DNA of 64,000 nucleotides from Saprospiraceae bacterium (GTDB lineage Bacteria > Bacteroidota > Bacteroidia > Chitinophagales > Saprospiraceae): the NCBI GenBank assembly GCA_019187225.1, contig JABAQQ010000039.1, positions 91,580 through 155,579 on the forward strand, in the 5' to 3' direction. Positions 44,574-53,712 of the stretch are shown one piece after another. The stretch's first letter is position 1. Each line of letters opens with the position of its first letter. Made by a program: the position numbers and the translations under genes. The notes beneath the pieces were generated by a model. The model was not told the origin of the DNA, did not search any database, and saw nothing but the letters and a program-made list of their open reading frames with translations.

Positions 44574-45371
44574 ATGAGCAAATTTCGACACTTACCCGGG
44601 TTGATACTCCTGACGTTAACGGCGCTGGCATTCACTTGTTGCAAGGTCAACGATGAAGAGGAGTTGGTCGTAACGGCGCCACCCGAATACGAAGTGGACT
44701 TGTTTGAATACCGCGCTCCTGCCGACGGAATGCCCACCTTTGGTCTGTGGATAGAAAGCGTGGAAAAATACGAATGTCCGGGATACAACATTGATGCACA
44801 GATAACGGTACAAAACGGAAGTATAAAAGTGAACATTCCAGGCGTTACTGCGCCAACGCCATGCACGGGCGACTCCGCCCGTGCGAGACAATTTCTCCCC
44901 ATCGGAAATCTGGCGGACGGGACGTACGAATTTTTCTTTTCGCTTCGCAATTTGATCGTGAACGAAGGTACGCTCGAAGTATCAAATGGCCGTTACATCC
45001 TCTCATTACCCGATGCAAAAGGCATCGTTGTCGAAAACTTCGTGCTGGAGTCATTACCCGACGGGATGGTTTGGGGTTATGCCGCCACACCCGACGAAGC
45101 ATCGCAACCCGTAGCCGACAATTTTCTCGCCGACCTGAAAACAGTGACGGCTGAAAACGGCCTCGCACCGGGTTTTTACAGTTACTTCACCGTGTCCGGT
45201 ACCGGCAACGTGACGCTTCACAAAAGCATTGCGAATGGAGGTCCTGCCAAACCGTTTGTGCGCCTGCTCACCGCTACACCCGGCGAATTAAAAGGAATTC
45301 TGCAAACCTATCGCAACGCGGCGCAACAACCGCTGGACATCAGGTGCTGGACGACGGAAGGGGAATATTAG
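44574..45371 (+). CDS. Predicted lipoprotein, unknown function
   Basis: The 265-residue product has a hydrophobic leader (SKFRHLPGLILLTLTALAFTCC) ending in Cys pairs at 22-23, so probably a lipoprotein although the lipobox residue before C22 is unusual (T). The mature part is beta-rich, repeating TYEFFFSLRNLIVNEGTLEVSNGRYIL-like strands. No domain recognised. The start at 44574 is chosen because the leader begins there; an alternative start upstream at 44460 adds 38 non-signal residues. Divergent from the YceI gene. Confidence 0.7.
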   Translation: MSKFRHLPGLILLTLTALAFTCCKVNDEEELVVTAPPEYEVDLFEYRAPADGMPTFGLWIESVEKYECPGYNIDAQITVQNGSIKVNIPGVTAPTPCTGDSARARQFLPIGNLADGTYEFFFSLRNLIVNEGTLEVSNGRYILSLPDAKGIVVENFVLESLPDGMVWGYAATPDEASQPVADNFLADLKTVTAENGLAPGFYSYFTVSGTGNVTLHKSIANGGPAKPFVRLLTATPGELKGILQTYRNAAQQPLDIRCWTTEGEY

Positions 45372-45400
45372 AGTCATTGTCGTCATTATTGTCACTGTGG

Positions 45401-46132
45401 TCATTTGCACGGCTTGGCGGCGATTAGCGCTTTGGGCAAAAAAACCGACAGTTCCGTCATCTCCAACCCCTGCATAAACTCCTCATCCACTGGGGCCAGG
45501 ATGCGAATGGTCTTGCCGGAGAAGGGATGACGGAATTCCAGTTCGGAGGCGTGTAATAGCATTCTTTTCATGCCGAATACTTCGCGGAAATAGGTGTTCT
45601 GTTTCACATCGCCGTGGCGCTTGTCGCCGATGACAGGGTGATTGAGGTGCGCGAAATGTTTCCTGATCTGATGCCTGCGGCCCGTCTCCAGACGGGCTTC
45701 CACGAGCGAAAAGCGGGCGGTTTTGTAACGCAAGCCGATAGGAGCATCTATTTCCGAAGTGCCGAGGCGGGTAAAATGTGTGATTGCCGGCAGGCGGCCT
45801 TTGCCGCTGTCGGGGTCGTCGAGGGCATAGTCAATCGTTCCGCTTTCAGGCGTCCAGCCGCGCACGACGACGAGGTATTTTTTCTCCACCGTTTTGTCCA
45901 TGACCTGCTCGCCCAAAAGGCCCGCCGCTTCGGGCGTTTTTCCGAAAATCAGCGCCCCCGATGTCGCCCTGTCGAGCCGGTGCACCGGATAAACGCGCTG
46001 CCCCAACTGGTCGCGCAAGAGCTGCACAACGAAGACCGTATCCTCGCTGATGCGCGTGCGGTGCATGAGGATGCCGGGCGGTTTGTTGATGGCGATGAAA
46101 TGATCGTCCGTAAAAAGAATGGAGAAGAGCAT
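45401..46132 (-). CDS. RNA pseudouridine synthase (RluA/TruC family)
   Basis: Isomerises specific uridines in tRNA or rRNA. The 243-residue product contains YPVHRLDRATSG with catalytic D54, VHNDPGILMHRTR-type start (AINKPPGILMHR), and GRRHQIRKHFAHLNHPVIGDKRHGD in the C-terminal half. It has no S4 domain, so it is closer to TruC (tRNA U65) than to RluC/D. The start at 46132 is chosen because a TACCTTCG box lies 4 bases upstream (46137-46144) and the longer start at 46159 overlaps the next gene. Confidence 0.92.
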   Translation of the reverse strand: MLFSILFTDDHFIAINKPPGILMHRTRISEDTVFVVQLLRDQLGQRVYPVHRLDRATSGALIFGKTPEAAGLLGEQVMDKTVEKKYLVVVRGWTPESGTIDYALDDPDSGKGRLPAITHFTRLGTSEIDAPIGLRYKTARFSLVEARLETGRRHQIRKHFAHLNHPVIGDKRHGDVKQNTYFREVFGMKRMLLHASELEFRHPFSGKTIRILAPVDEEFMQGLEMTELSVFLPKALIAAKPCK

Positions 46133-46136
46133 GGTG

Positions 46137-46144
46137 CGAAGGTA
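46137..46144 (-). promoter_or_regulatory. -7-like box of the pseudouridine synthase gene
   Basis: TACCTTCG on the minus strand ends 4 bases before the ATG at 46132, the same box and spacing pattern as at nagA, predicting a leaderless mRNA. Confidence 0.4.
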
Positions 46145-46152
46145 CGGAGGCA

Positions 46153-49100
46153 TTACCAACCGCCCCGCCTGCCGCGGTCGCCGCGGGAAAATTCGATGGT
46201 TTCTTTGATCTTATTTGCTACCGATTTCCAAATCTGACTGCGGTTGGGATGGCGCTCTACTGGTAAAGCGTCTTTCGGCACAATCTGAATGTCGCGCAGA
46301 GGCGTTTCCTCAAACATACAATCGCTCACCAATACGCCTATCAGCATCATTTCGCCCCGGCGGTGGCGTTCCACTGCGCGCCGCATTTCTTCGTCATAGA
46401 TGTAGTCGGAGGCAAAAAACGCTGGTGTGAGCAACAGTACAGCAACATGCGCTTCTTCCAGATGGCGCAAGATCTCCCGGTTCCAATTGTCGCCTGGAAG
46501 CAGCCAGCGGTCGTCCCAGACGTTCCATTTACCGCTTTTTTCCATCGGCGCCACCATTTCGCGGAATTCGTCTTTGAAGGCTTCGTTTTTGTGGGCATAA
46601 GAGATAAAAATACGCGGTTGGCCTGAGATCATCTGGCCGTAAGCGTCGCGATTGATTTTTTCGGCTGTGAAATAATCGCCCAATAGCCGGACAATACTTA
46701 ATTCCTCAAAACTGACTTGGCATTCTGTATCTTTTTTACCTGCCTGCAAACGACGTTTTAGAATTTCATAATCATACAGATAGGGCTTTTCTCGCCCCAC
46801 ACAAACCGAACACCGGCAAGGGATTTTTTTCTCCGCCACCAAGCCGGAGAACTGCTCGCGGATAGCGTCGAATTGTTCTACGATGCGGTCGAGTAAAGGT
46901 TGTTTTTGATTGCCACGCACCCGCACGGAGATTTTGTTTTCGCTGTAAACCTCTTCCACCCAAGCCTCTGCACCCTCGCGCTTGAAGAGCGCTCCTGTGT
47001 CCCAGGCTAATGTACGGGCATCTGCGAGGAAACGGTGCATCTCAACCATGAATTGATGGAACACACCTTTGGGCAGGAAGCGATAATCGAGCAGTAGGCG
47101 CACTTCGTCGCGGTCGTCCCAAATGAAAGCTTCCGGCTGACCGCGCAAGTGTTGTGGAATCACATAGCGATCTTTGGTGCCGTCAAGCGGGAAACATATT
47201 TTGAACTCCGACATCAATGCCAGCAACTCGTCATGTACTTCATCGTAGCGTTCACCCTGCCAAAGTGCTGAGGCATCGGCTTTGCTGAAAAAACCGTTTT
47301 GTTCCTGAATCTCACGGCAGTCCACCACCCGATAAACTGCGGCTGTGGCCCAAGGCGGCGAGAGAAACATATAGCGGCGCAGCAAGGCATTGTCCTGAAA
47401 ATGAAGCAATACGCCGAGATCGTGCAGCAAAGTTGCCCAAGTCCTCGCTTCCGTACGGTCGGTGATTTCGTGTTTCCGGCAGAGTTCGTAGTAATCGCGC
47501 TCTTCGATAAAAGGCGTGTAGTCACCCGGAGATTCGGTTTCTGACTTTGCCATTTGCTCCAGTTCATTGCGCACATCCACCCATTCCTTGCGGAGCGTCA
47601 TTCCGACAAAGGGTAGGTTTTCCAAGTGGTATTCAATGGCTTGTTTAACCTGAGGAAGACCGCGATTGTCGAGAAGATTGCATGGCAACATTTCTTTTAT
47701 ATTGCTAAAGCGGCCTTTCATACCCAACTCGTCTAAATCTTTTTTACGGTTATCGCGCTCATTTTGAATAATAAGCAGCGGGCTGTTTTCAGAAAGGATT
47801 TCGATGATATTGAGCCAGTAATTGAAGTTCTCTGACTCGCGGCGGTTGTCAGTCAGCAGGGCATATACCGATCGTTTGGTTAAAAAAAATCGGTGTGTGG
47901 CGCTGTAAATCTCCTGACCGGCAAAGTCCCAGATATTGATTTTGAACATATTGCCGTCTTTTGTTTTGAAGGTATGGTGCTCTACTGCGATGCCTCGTGT
48001 TGTGGCTTCAGGAGCAGGCATAGGAGCCAGAGGATCCTGAACTTTTTTTGCAAGTGTAGTTTTACCTGCGCCAGGTTCGCCTACAATGAGGAGCTTGGCT
48101 TCATAGAGGCGTAGGGTCTCGCTATTTTCCTGAGCGGCAAAATAGGCACGGACGGCATTCATGCCTTTTTTTAGCACTTCAGGTGGCACATCGGAAATAG
48201 GATTTCCAAAAAGGCTGATATTTTGATAACCATAATTGGCGTCTTTGTCGTCGAACCCAATAGTTTTTATATTTGGGTTGTTCAATATACTGCGCGGAAA
48301 AAATTGAAAGCAGTTGTGGCTAGCTCTGATTCTATTTAATTTGATCAACTCTGAAAAAGTATCCGGAAATGTACTAATTTGATTCTGCGAAATATTCAAT
48401 TCTATAAGTTTTTCTAACTCGCCAATACTTTCTATCAATGCAGTTATTTGATTATCGGAGATATTCAATATAAGTAGTTTTTTTAGCAGGTTAAGGTTTT
48501 CCGGCAAAGAATTAATTTGATTGGATGAAACGTCTAGCTCCGTCATTTCTTTCAATTCTCCGATACCTTTTGGCAGCGAACTTAGATAATTACTATGAAC
48601 GTCTAACTGTATCAGGCTCTTCAAATTTTTGATGCTTTCAGGCAGTACTCTGAGCTTATTGCGGGAGATATTTAATTTCTTTAAATTTTCTAATTCGCCG
48701 ATACTTTCCGGTAGAAAGATTAGTTGATTTGCAGCAATATTTAACTCTCTTAGTTGTTTTAACGCGCCAATGCTCTCTGGCAGTACACTAAATTGGTTGT
48801 CAGCAAGGTCTAACCTTATCAGGTCTTTTAGATGCCCAACACTATCTGGCAGTATAGTGATTTTATTTTTGAAAACTTCGAGATTTATTAATTTCATCAG
48901 ATTGCCAATATTATTTGGTAATGAGCAAATCTGATTATTGCGAACATCCAATCTCGTCAGGTTTTTTAACTCACTAATGCTATCTGGTAATGCAACGAGT
49001 TGGTTTTTACGGGCATGAAACTCTGTTAAGTTTTTTAATTCGCCGATACTTTCAGGTATTGTGTCAAGGTTTAAATCAGATAAATTTAATACAGTTTTCT

Positions 49101-49251
49101 GATCTTTCTTCACCTGTTCAATTCTTTTCAATGCCTCCTCATAACCTTTTTTCTGCATTTCTATTTCTGAAGATATTATCTTAGATTTTGTTGCCGGTTG
49201 AGGTCGATCTTCTTGATTCGGCTTTTTTTTTAAAAAATTGAACAGTTCCAT
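46153..49251 (-). CDS. LRR-Roc-COR protein with C-terminal TIR domain (Roco family)
   Basis: The 1032-residue product has: a basic/coiled-coil start (1-52); twelve to thirteen bacterial LRRs (about 53-345, unit LPESIGELxxLxxLxIxxN); a Roc GTPase (385-545) with P-loop GEPGAGKT (391-398), switch II WDFAGQE (441-447) and an N(E)RD-type base motif (N497-D500); a COR region (about 545-800); a short Cys cluster C812, C814, C817; and a TIR domain (879-1020) starting RIFISYAHKNE with predicted NADase Glu E954 in SDYIYDEEM. The LRR-coding DNA (48200-49251) is visibly AT-richer than the Roc-COR-TIR part. The pairing of a GTPase switch with a TIR effector suggests a regulated NAD-depleting or signalling protein, possibly immune. 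The coding part stops 20 bases from the pseudouridine synthase start. Confidence 0.9.
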   Translation of the reverse strand: MELFNFLKKKPNQEDRPQPATKSKIISSEIEMQKKGYEEALKRIEQVKKDQKTVLNLSDLNLDTIPESIGELKNLTEFHARKNQLVALPDSISELKNLTRLDVRNNQICSLPNNIGNLMKLINLEVFKNKITILPDSVGHLKDLIRLDLADNQFSVLPESIGALKQLRELNIAANQLIFLPESIGELENLKKLNISRNKLRVLPESIKNLKSLIQLDVHSNYLSSLPKGIGELKEMTELDVSSNQINSLPENLNLLKKLLILNISDNQITALIESIGELEKLIELNISQNQISTFPDTFSELIKLNRIRASHNCFQFFPRSILNNPNIKTIGFDDKDANYGYQNISLFGNPISDVPPEVLKKGMNAVRAYFAAQENSETLRLYEAKLLIVGEPGAGKTTLAKKVQDPLAPMPAPEATTRGIAVEHHTFKTKDGNMFKINIWDFAGQEIYSATHRFFLTKRSVYALLTDNRRESENFNYWLNIIEILSENSPLLIIQNERDNRKKDLDELGMKGRFSNIKEMLPCNLLDNRGLPQVKQAIEYHLENLPFVGMTLRKEWVDVRNELEQMAKSETESPGDYTPFIEERDYYELCRKHEITDRTEARTWATLLHDLGVLLHFQDNALLRRYMFLSPPWATAAVYRVVDCREIQEQNGFFSKADASALWQGERYDEVHDELLALMSEFKICFPLDGTKDRYVIPQHLRGQPEAFIWDDRDEVRLLLDYRFLPKGVFHQFMVEMHRFLADARTLAWDTGALFKREGAEAWVEEVYSENKISVRVRGNQKQPLLDRIVEQFDAIREQFSGLVAEKKIPCRCSVCVGREKPYLYDYEILKRRLQAGKKDTECQVSFEELSIVRLLGDYFTAEKINRDAYGQMISGQPRIFISYAHKNEAFKDEFREMVAPMEKSGKWNVWDDRWLLPGDNWNREILRHLEEAHVAVLLLTPAFFASDYIYDEEMRRAVERHRRGEMMLIGVLVSDCMFEETPLRDIQIVPKDALPVERHPNRSQIWKSVANKIKETIEFSRGDRGRRGGW

Positions 49252-49332
49252 AGTTGAAGAAATTCTTTGGTTAATGCCATACCAGGAAGGCGGGGTTGAG
49301 CGAATGAGTGAAAAAGGTCAGGTCAAAAGAGG

Positions 49333-49743
49333 TTATTCAAGGCCTAATCGCTTTTTGAATTCTTCAATTCCGATCACTTCTATTTTTGGAAACTCTACCT
49401 GCTGTAATATCCGGAAGTGCCGGTCTTCGGACACGATGAAATCGGCATTGGCTGCGATAGCGCAATCCACAAACTTGTCGTCGTCCGGATCAGGGACAAT
49501 TAAATTCCATCGGTAGTAACGGACAATACGTTGCAGCAAAGGGTGATTCACAATTGCATTCATTGTACGCTGCATTGTGAGATGTCCCATTTCTTCCTCC
49601 AGTACTTCGGCGTATTCATCCAGAATATCGGTGGTGACGCAGAGCAGAAAGTCACCGCGTTCCAAAGCCCGCCAAACCCAATGATATTGCGAGGTAGAAG
49701 ACACGCTCACGAAGACGATATTAGTGTCGAGCACCACTCTCAT
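49333..49743 (-). CDS. PIN-domain toxin (VapC-like RNase)
   Basis: The 136-residue PIN-fold nuclease has acidic residues D6 (VVLDTN), E44 (LDEYAEV) and D87/D93 (DPDDDKFVDCAIAANADFIVSED). It belongs to the group with the 'putative toxin-antitoxin system toxin component, PIN family' signature. Typically cleaves RNA when free of antitoxin. The start overlaps the upstream antitoxin gene by 4 bases (ATGA), the normal toxin-antitoxin arrangement. Confidence 0.88.
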   Translation of the reverse strand: MRVVLDTNIVFVSVSSTSQYHWVWRALERGDFLLCVTTDILDEYAEVLEEEMGHLTMQRTMNAIVNHPLLQRIVRYYRWNLIVPDPDDDKFVDCAIAANADFIVSEDRHFRILQQVEFPKIEVIGIEEFKKRLGLE

Positions 49744-50006
49744 TCAGCAGGTTTGGAGCTTGATTCTTTATATGGTTTCCGGACGTGTTTATGCAACATC
49801 CTGTCAAAATCTTCTTCCGTCCAACCCTTTTCCCGGGCGACCTCGTCGGCAGCTTCAGTAGCAAGTTTAAATCGGTATGACGAGAGCATTTTTTTGATCT
49901 CTAGCAAATCTTCTTCCGGCACATCTTCGGTAAACAGTTCTAACAGTGCCAGCTGAACGTTGCTGAACCGTTTTTGTGGAAATTGTTTCAAGTCAAGCGT
50001 ACTCAT
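49740..50006 (-). CDS. Putative antitoxin of the PIN toxin
   Basis: An 88-residue acidic/helical protein (MSTLDLKQFPQKRFSNVQLALLELFTEDVPEEDLLEIKKMLSSYRF ...) with a basic C-terminus (HKHVRKPYKES). No DNA-binding fold can be assigned, but its position directly upstream with a 4-base overlap, and its size, make it the presumed antitoxin. The start at 50006 is preferred to 50027, which would add seven hydrophobic residues. Confidence 0.7.
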   Translation of the reverse strand: MSTLDLKQFPQKRFSNVQLALLELFTEDVPEEDLLEIKKMLSSYRFKLATEAADEVAREKGWTEEDFDRMLHKHVRKPYKESSSKPAE

Positions 50007-50051
50007 CAGAATAATAATTTGACACAAAACTACATAAAAATTTCATCATAC

Positions 50052-53000
50052 TCAAACATCATCCAACCCCTCTTCCACTCCCCGCTCCAACGCTACCGGC
50101 ATCGCCCGTTCCCGGTGCATCCGGCACCAGGCACAGTCCTCTTTGCCGCAGCCCGTGGCAAATTCCCTGTTCTGTATCCTGGAATAAACCTCCCGGATCA
50201 GATGTTCCACCAAGCGGACCTCTTCTCCTGAAAAATGGATCTCGACAATGGGGAACGCGCCGCGCCGGTCGGGTTCGAGCCAGGAAATGGCGGTTTTGCC
50301 GACGGGTTCGGGGTAAATACGGGCGTTTTCCAGCAGGATTTTATAAAAAGCCAGTTGTCGCCAGTAGTCGCCGCCATGGGGTTGTTTTTCGTCGGGCGGA
50401 GCGGTCTTCTTCGGGTCGGGCTGGCCGGTTTTGTAATCCACGATGCGGAGTGTGCCGTTATCGAGCCATTCGATTTTGTCCAGCACACCGGTGAGTGGCA
50501 CACCGTCGAGTTCCACGCGGTCCACCCGGCGTTCGGCGATGGCGCGTTTGCGCCAGAAGGGCATCTGCTCCAGATGGATGCGGCGCAGATATTCCTTGCC
50601 GAGGGCAAGGCGTTGAGTAAAACCATGTTCGGAGAACCAGCCATGCTGCCGTTCCATTTCCTGGGCGAACAACCGCTGGAGTTGTTCCGGGGAGGGCCAC
50701 TCCATTTTTTTTTGGTTTTTCATTTTCAGCAAAAACTGCTGCAGGGCGCCATGCATGGCATTGCCGAAAGCGGCGGCTTCGCTCGTAGTACCGGGTATTT
50801 TCAACAAGTCTTCATAATAAAATGCCAGCGGACAACGCAGATAGCGGTTGAGACCGGTGACGCTGAGGCTGAAATCCGACAACAGTTCGTCCAGCAGTGC
50901 CGGTTCGGGTAAAGTGATGACGGGTTGGGCGGGTTCGAGCAGGAGCAGAGCCTGCGCCTCCAGTAAAATGCTTTGGGGAACTGCAATTTCGGTCTGGGGC
51001 CAACCCGTTTCATCCACGAAGCGCGCCTGTGTGAGCGATTTGCCGTCGTCGCCGGTGCGGGCAAAAGAAATATGCAAATGGCGCTTTGCCCGCGTCATGG
51101 CGACGTAAAACAAGCGGCGGCGGGCCTCGAGTTGGTCTTCTTCGCCGGAAAGCGTGAGGGTGGGAGGCAAGGCGAATCTCCCGTGATTGCCGCTGCCGTT
51201 TTTTTCCCAGGTATCTCCGGTGCAATCGAGCAGGAAGACGTGATCGAATTCGAGGCCTTTGGCCGAGTGGACGGTAAGGAGTTGCACGCCCGGGGCCGTC
51301 TGCACGGGTTGGCGCAGGGGAAGGGCGATTTTGTTGTCGTCCATGCTGTCGAGCAGGTCCAGCAAGCGGTCCATGGAGAAACGCGGGTTGCGGGCGGATT
51401 CAGATTGCACAAAATCCATGAAGGTATTCAGCACTTGCAGGTGCAGCACCTTGTCGGGTTGATTCAGCGCCCAGGCGAGCAAACCGGTTTGATTAAAGAG
51501 GCGTTCGGTGAAGTGGGGAAGTGCACTATTGCGGAGCGCTGCGATCAGTGTTTCAATACATTGAGAGGCCCGGCTAAATGATTCAGGATGTGTAAGTTGA
51601 AGGGAGTGCAAAAAAGCGGCGGATGAAATCGCCTCACGCCAGTACGCTTCTTTTTCTGTTATTTTTCCTGCGCGTTCGTAAAGACGGCCCTCCGGTTCTT
51701 CCTTGCGTCCCGGATGGCACGCCGCAGCAATTTTGGCCAGGTCAAGCGGTTCCAAACCGAACCACGCCGCATGCAGCAAACGGAATAGCCGGTGCTCGCC
51801 TGAAAACGGCCGCGCAGATTCTTCGTACAGGTATTTCAACAACTCTCTTAACTGTCCGACGACCGGCAAATCGAGGATATTGACCGGACGTTTGGTCTGG
51901 CAGGGGATGCCCTTTTTTTCCAGCAGACTTAGCAGGCGGTTGGCTTGCCGGTGGCGGGCATAAAGGATGGCGATCTCTGAAGGAGGGGCGCCGGATTTAA
52001 TCAGGTTCTCGATTTGAAAAGCAATGTGGGCAGTTTCGTGGAGGCGGTTCTCATAGATCCACACACCGGCGTCCTTACCTACAAGGGAGGAGCCGGGAGT
52101 GGGACCATATGCCCGCAATTTCTTCTCCAAGGCTCTTTCCAGCAAATTCAACGCCCGCAATTGATTGTTTCCGATGACCAACGCTGCAGCGTCGAGGATT
52201 TTCTGTGCGGAGCGGTAATTATCTTCCAGTACAATGACTTCCAGACCGTTGCGGTATTTTTGATAAAACTCCCGGAGGTTTTCCAGGCGTGCTCCCTGGA
52301 ACTCGTAAATGCTTTGATCGTCGTCGCCTACAATGAAAATATTGGGCACATCCCAGAAGTCGAGCAAGAGGTTGAGCAAGTGGAATTGTGCGCCGTTGGT
52401 GTCCTGGAATTCATCCACCAGCACGTATTGGTAGCGTTCCTGGTAGGTGCGGAGCAGGGCTTCGTTTTTCTCGAACGCCTTTGTGACCCACAAGATCATA
52501 TCTTCGTATTCGTAGCGCCCGGCGCGTTCCATGGCCCGTACGTATTTCGGGAAAAGGTCTGCGGCAGATTTGAGGCGGTTCAGTTTGTCGGTAACCTCCT
52601 GAACCTGCGCGGTTTTAGGGTCGCCTTTCCTGAAATTTTTGCTATTTTTCTGATAAAGAAAATCGGGATTGGAAGGAAGTCCGGTTAAGAACTCGTCGGT
52701 TTTCTTCAATACGTGTCCCGGCGTCCAACCCTCCTTTTTCATGAGAGAAAACAAGTCGCGCAGTTGCTCCTCGTATTGAAAAACATCTTTTTTGCCCTCG
52801 CGAAGAGGATGTTCGGGTGGCAATTGCCCGAGCAGATGGCGAACGATCCCGATGCGCTCCAGTTCGGTCACCGGCTCCAGGTTTCCCTTGCCAAAATGCT
52901 CCAGATTTTCCTGAATGACGCGGTTACAGAAAGCGTGAAATGTAAAAATGGGAACCCGGTGCGCTTCGGGCCCGATGCGTTCGAGCAGGCGGCGGCGCAT

Positions 53001-53234
53001 GGCATTGGCGCCCGCTTCGGTGAAAGTCAGGCACAATACATTTTGCGCCCGTGCGTCGGTGGTCAGCAGGATATTGCCGATGCGGGCGGTCAGGATGTGC
53101 GTTTTTCCGGTGCCCGGTCCGGCGACGACCAACACCGGACCTTCCGTCGCATCCACGGCCCGGCGCTGAGCGGGATTGAGGGTGGCGAGGAAGGCGCGGA
53201 AAGCGTCGTTGTATTGCTGGAGAGCGTCGGTCAT
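50052..53234 (-). CDS. UvrD/Rep-type helicase fused to RecB-like nuclease with Fe-S cluster
   Basis: The 1060-residue superfamily 1A helicase has Walker A AGPGTGKTHIL (about 38-48), DEFQDTN (about 273), GDDDQSIYEFQGA (motif III/IV region), LLTVHSAKGLEFDHVFLLDC (motif V) and ATRAKRHL (motif VI). The C-terminal third holds a PD-(D/E)XK nuclease (VLDKIEWLDNGTLRIVDYKTG, about 910-935) and an Fe-S cluster: one Cys at about 801 (YLRCPLAFYYED) and three at about 1026-1034 (GCGKEDCAWC), the AddB/RecB arrangement. Probably a single-chain DNA end-processing or defence nuclease. It lies directly upstream of the PIN toxin-antitoxin genes on the same strand. No Chi or RecC-like partner visible. Confidence 0.92.
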   Translation of the reverse strand: MTDALQQYNDAFRAFLATLNPAQRRAVDATEGPVLVVAGPGTGKTHILTARIGNILLTTDARAQNVLCLTFTEAGANAMRRRLLERIGPEAHRVPIFTFHAFCNRVIQENLEHFGKGNLEPVTELERIGIVRHLLGQLPPEHPLREGKKDVFQYEEQLRDLFSLMKKEGWTPGHVLKKTDEFLTGLPSNPDFLYQKNSKNFRKGDPKTAQVQEVTDKLNRLKSAADLFPKYVRAMERAGRYEYEDMILWVTKAFEKNEALLRTYQERYQYVLVDEFQDTNGAQFHLLNLLLDFWDVPNIFIVGDDDQSIYEFQGARLENLREFYQKYRNGLEVIVLEDNYRSAQKILDAAALVIGNNQLRALNLLERALEKKLRAYGPTPGSSLVGKDAGVWIYENRLHETAHIAFQIENLIKSGAPPSEIAILYARHRQANRLLSLLEKKGIPCQTKRPVNILDLPVVGQLRELLKYLYEESARPFSGEHRLFRLLHAAWFGLEPLDLAKIAAACHPGRKEEPEGRLYERAGKITEKEAYWREAISSAAFLHSLQLTHPESFSRASQCIETLIAALRNSALPHFTERLFNQTGLLAWALNQPDKVLHLQVLNTFMDFVQSESARNPRFSMDRLLDLLDSMDDNKIALPLRQPVQTAPGVQLLTVHSAKGLEFDHVFLLDCTGDTWEKNGSGNHGRFALPPTLTLSGEEDQLEARRRLFYVAMTRAKRHLHISFARTGDDGKSLTQARFVDETGWPQTEIAVPQSILLEAQALLLLEPAQPVITLPEPALLDELLSDFSLSVTGLNRYLRCPLAFYYEDLLKIPGTTSEAAAFGNAMHGALQQFLLKMKNQKKMEWPSPEQLQRLFAQEMERQHGWFSEHGFTQRLALGKEYLRRIHLEQMPFWRKRAIAERRVDRVELDGVPLTGVLDKIEWLDNGTLRIVDYKTGQPDPKKTAPPDEKQPHGGDYWRQLAFYKILLENARIYPEPVGKTAISWLEPDRRGAFPIVEIHFSGEEVRLVEHLIREVYSRIQNREFATGCGKEDCAWCRMHRERAMPVALERGVEEGLDDV

Positions 53235-53292
53235 GTAGCTGTTTTTCCGGAGAGCAGCCACAAATTTTCACAGAAAAACAGAATTGAAGGCA

Positions 53293-53712
53293 TTATTCTG
53301 TAACCGATTGAGCAGGAATGGTCTGACAAAGTTCCACCAGGACTCCATTGGCCGATTTCGGATGTAAAAACGCCACCCACTTGTTGTCGGCGCCGCGTTT
53401 GGGTTCGCGGTTGAGCGCAATAAAACCTTCGTTTTCGAGGCGGTTGATCTCAGCGCGGATATCAGCCACTTCAAAGGCAATGTGGTGAATGCCTTCGCCG
53501 CGTTTTTCGATGAATTTTGCAATTGGGCTTTCCGGATCGGAAGCTTCCAGCAATTCGATCTTACTCTCACCGATATGAAAAAAAGAAGTCGCTACTTTTT
53601 CACTTTCCACGGTCTCCACCTTGTAATGGGCTTCGGCGAGAAGTTTGCGAAATAATTCATTGCTCTCCGCCATGTTCCGGACGGCAATTCCGATGTGGTC
53701 AATTTTTAGCAT
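53293..53712 (-). CDS. mce: Methylmalonyl-CoA epimerase
   Basis: The 139-residue VOC-fold enzyme that interconverts the (R) and (S) forms of methylmalonyl-CoA in propionate metabolism. Metal ligands: H6 (IDHIGIAV), H77 (GIHHIAFEV) and E127 (GVLVELCQ); family signature ESPIAKFIEKRGEGIHH. The start at 53712 is set by MLKIDHIGIAV; the frame is open upstream only through the heptamer array. The mutase genes are not in the window. Confidence 0.93.
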   Translation of the reverse strand: MLKIDHIGIAVRNMAESNELFRKLLAEAHYKVETVESEKVATSFFHIGESKIELLEASDPESPIAKFIEKRGEGIHHIAFEVADIRAEINRLENEGFIALNREPKRGADNKWVAFLHPKSANGVLVELCQTIPAQSVTE

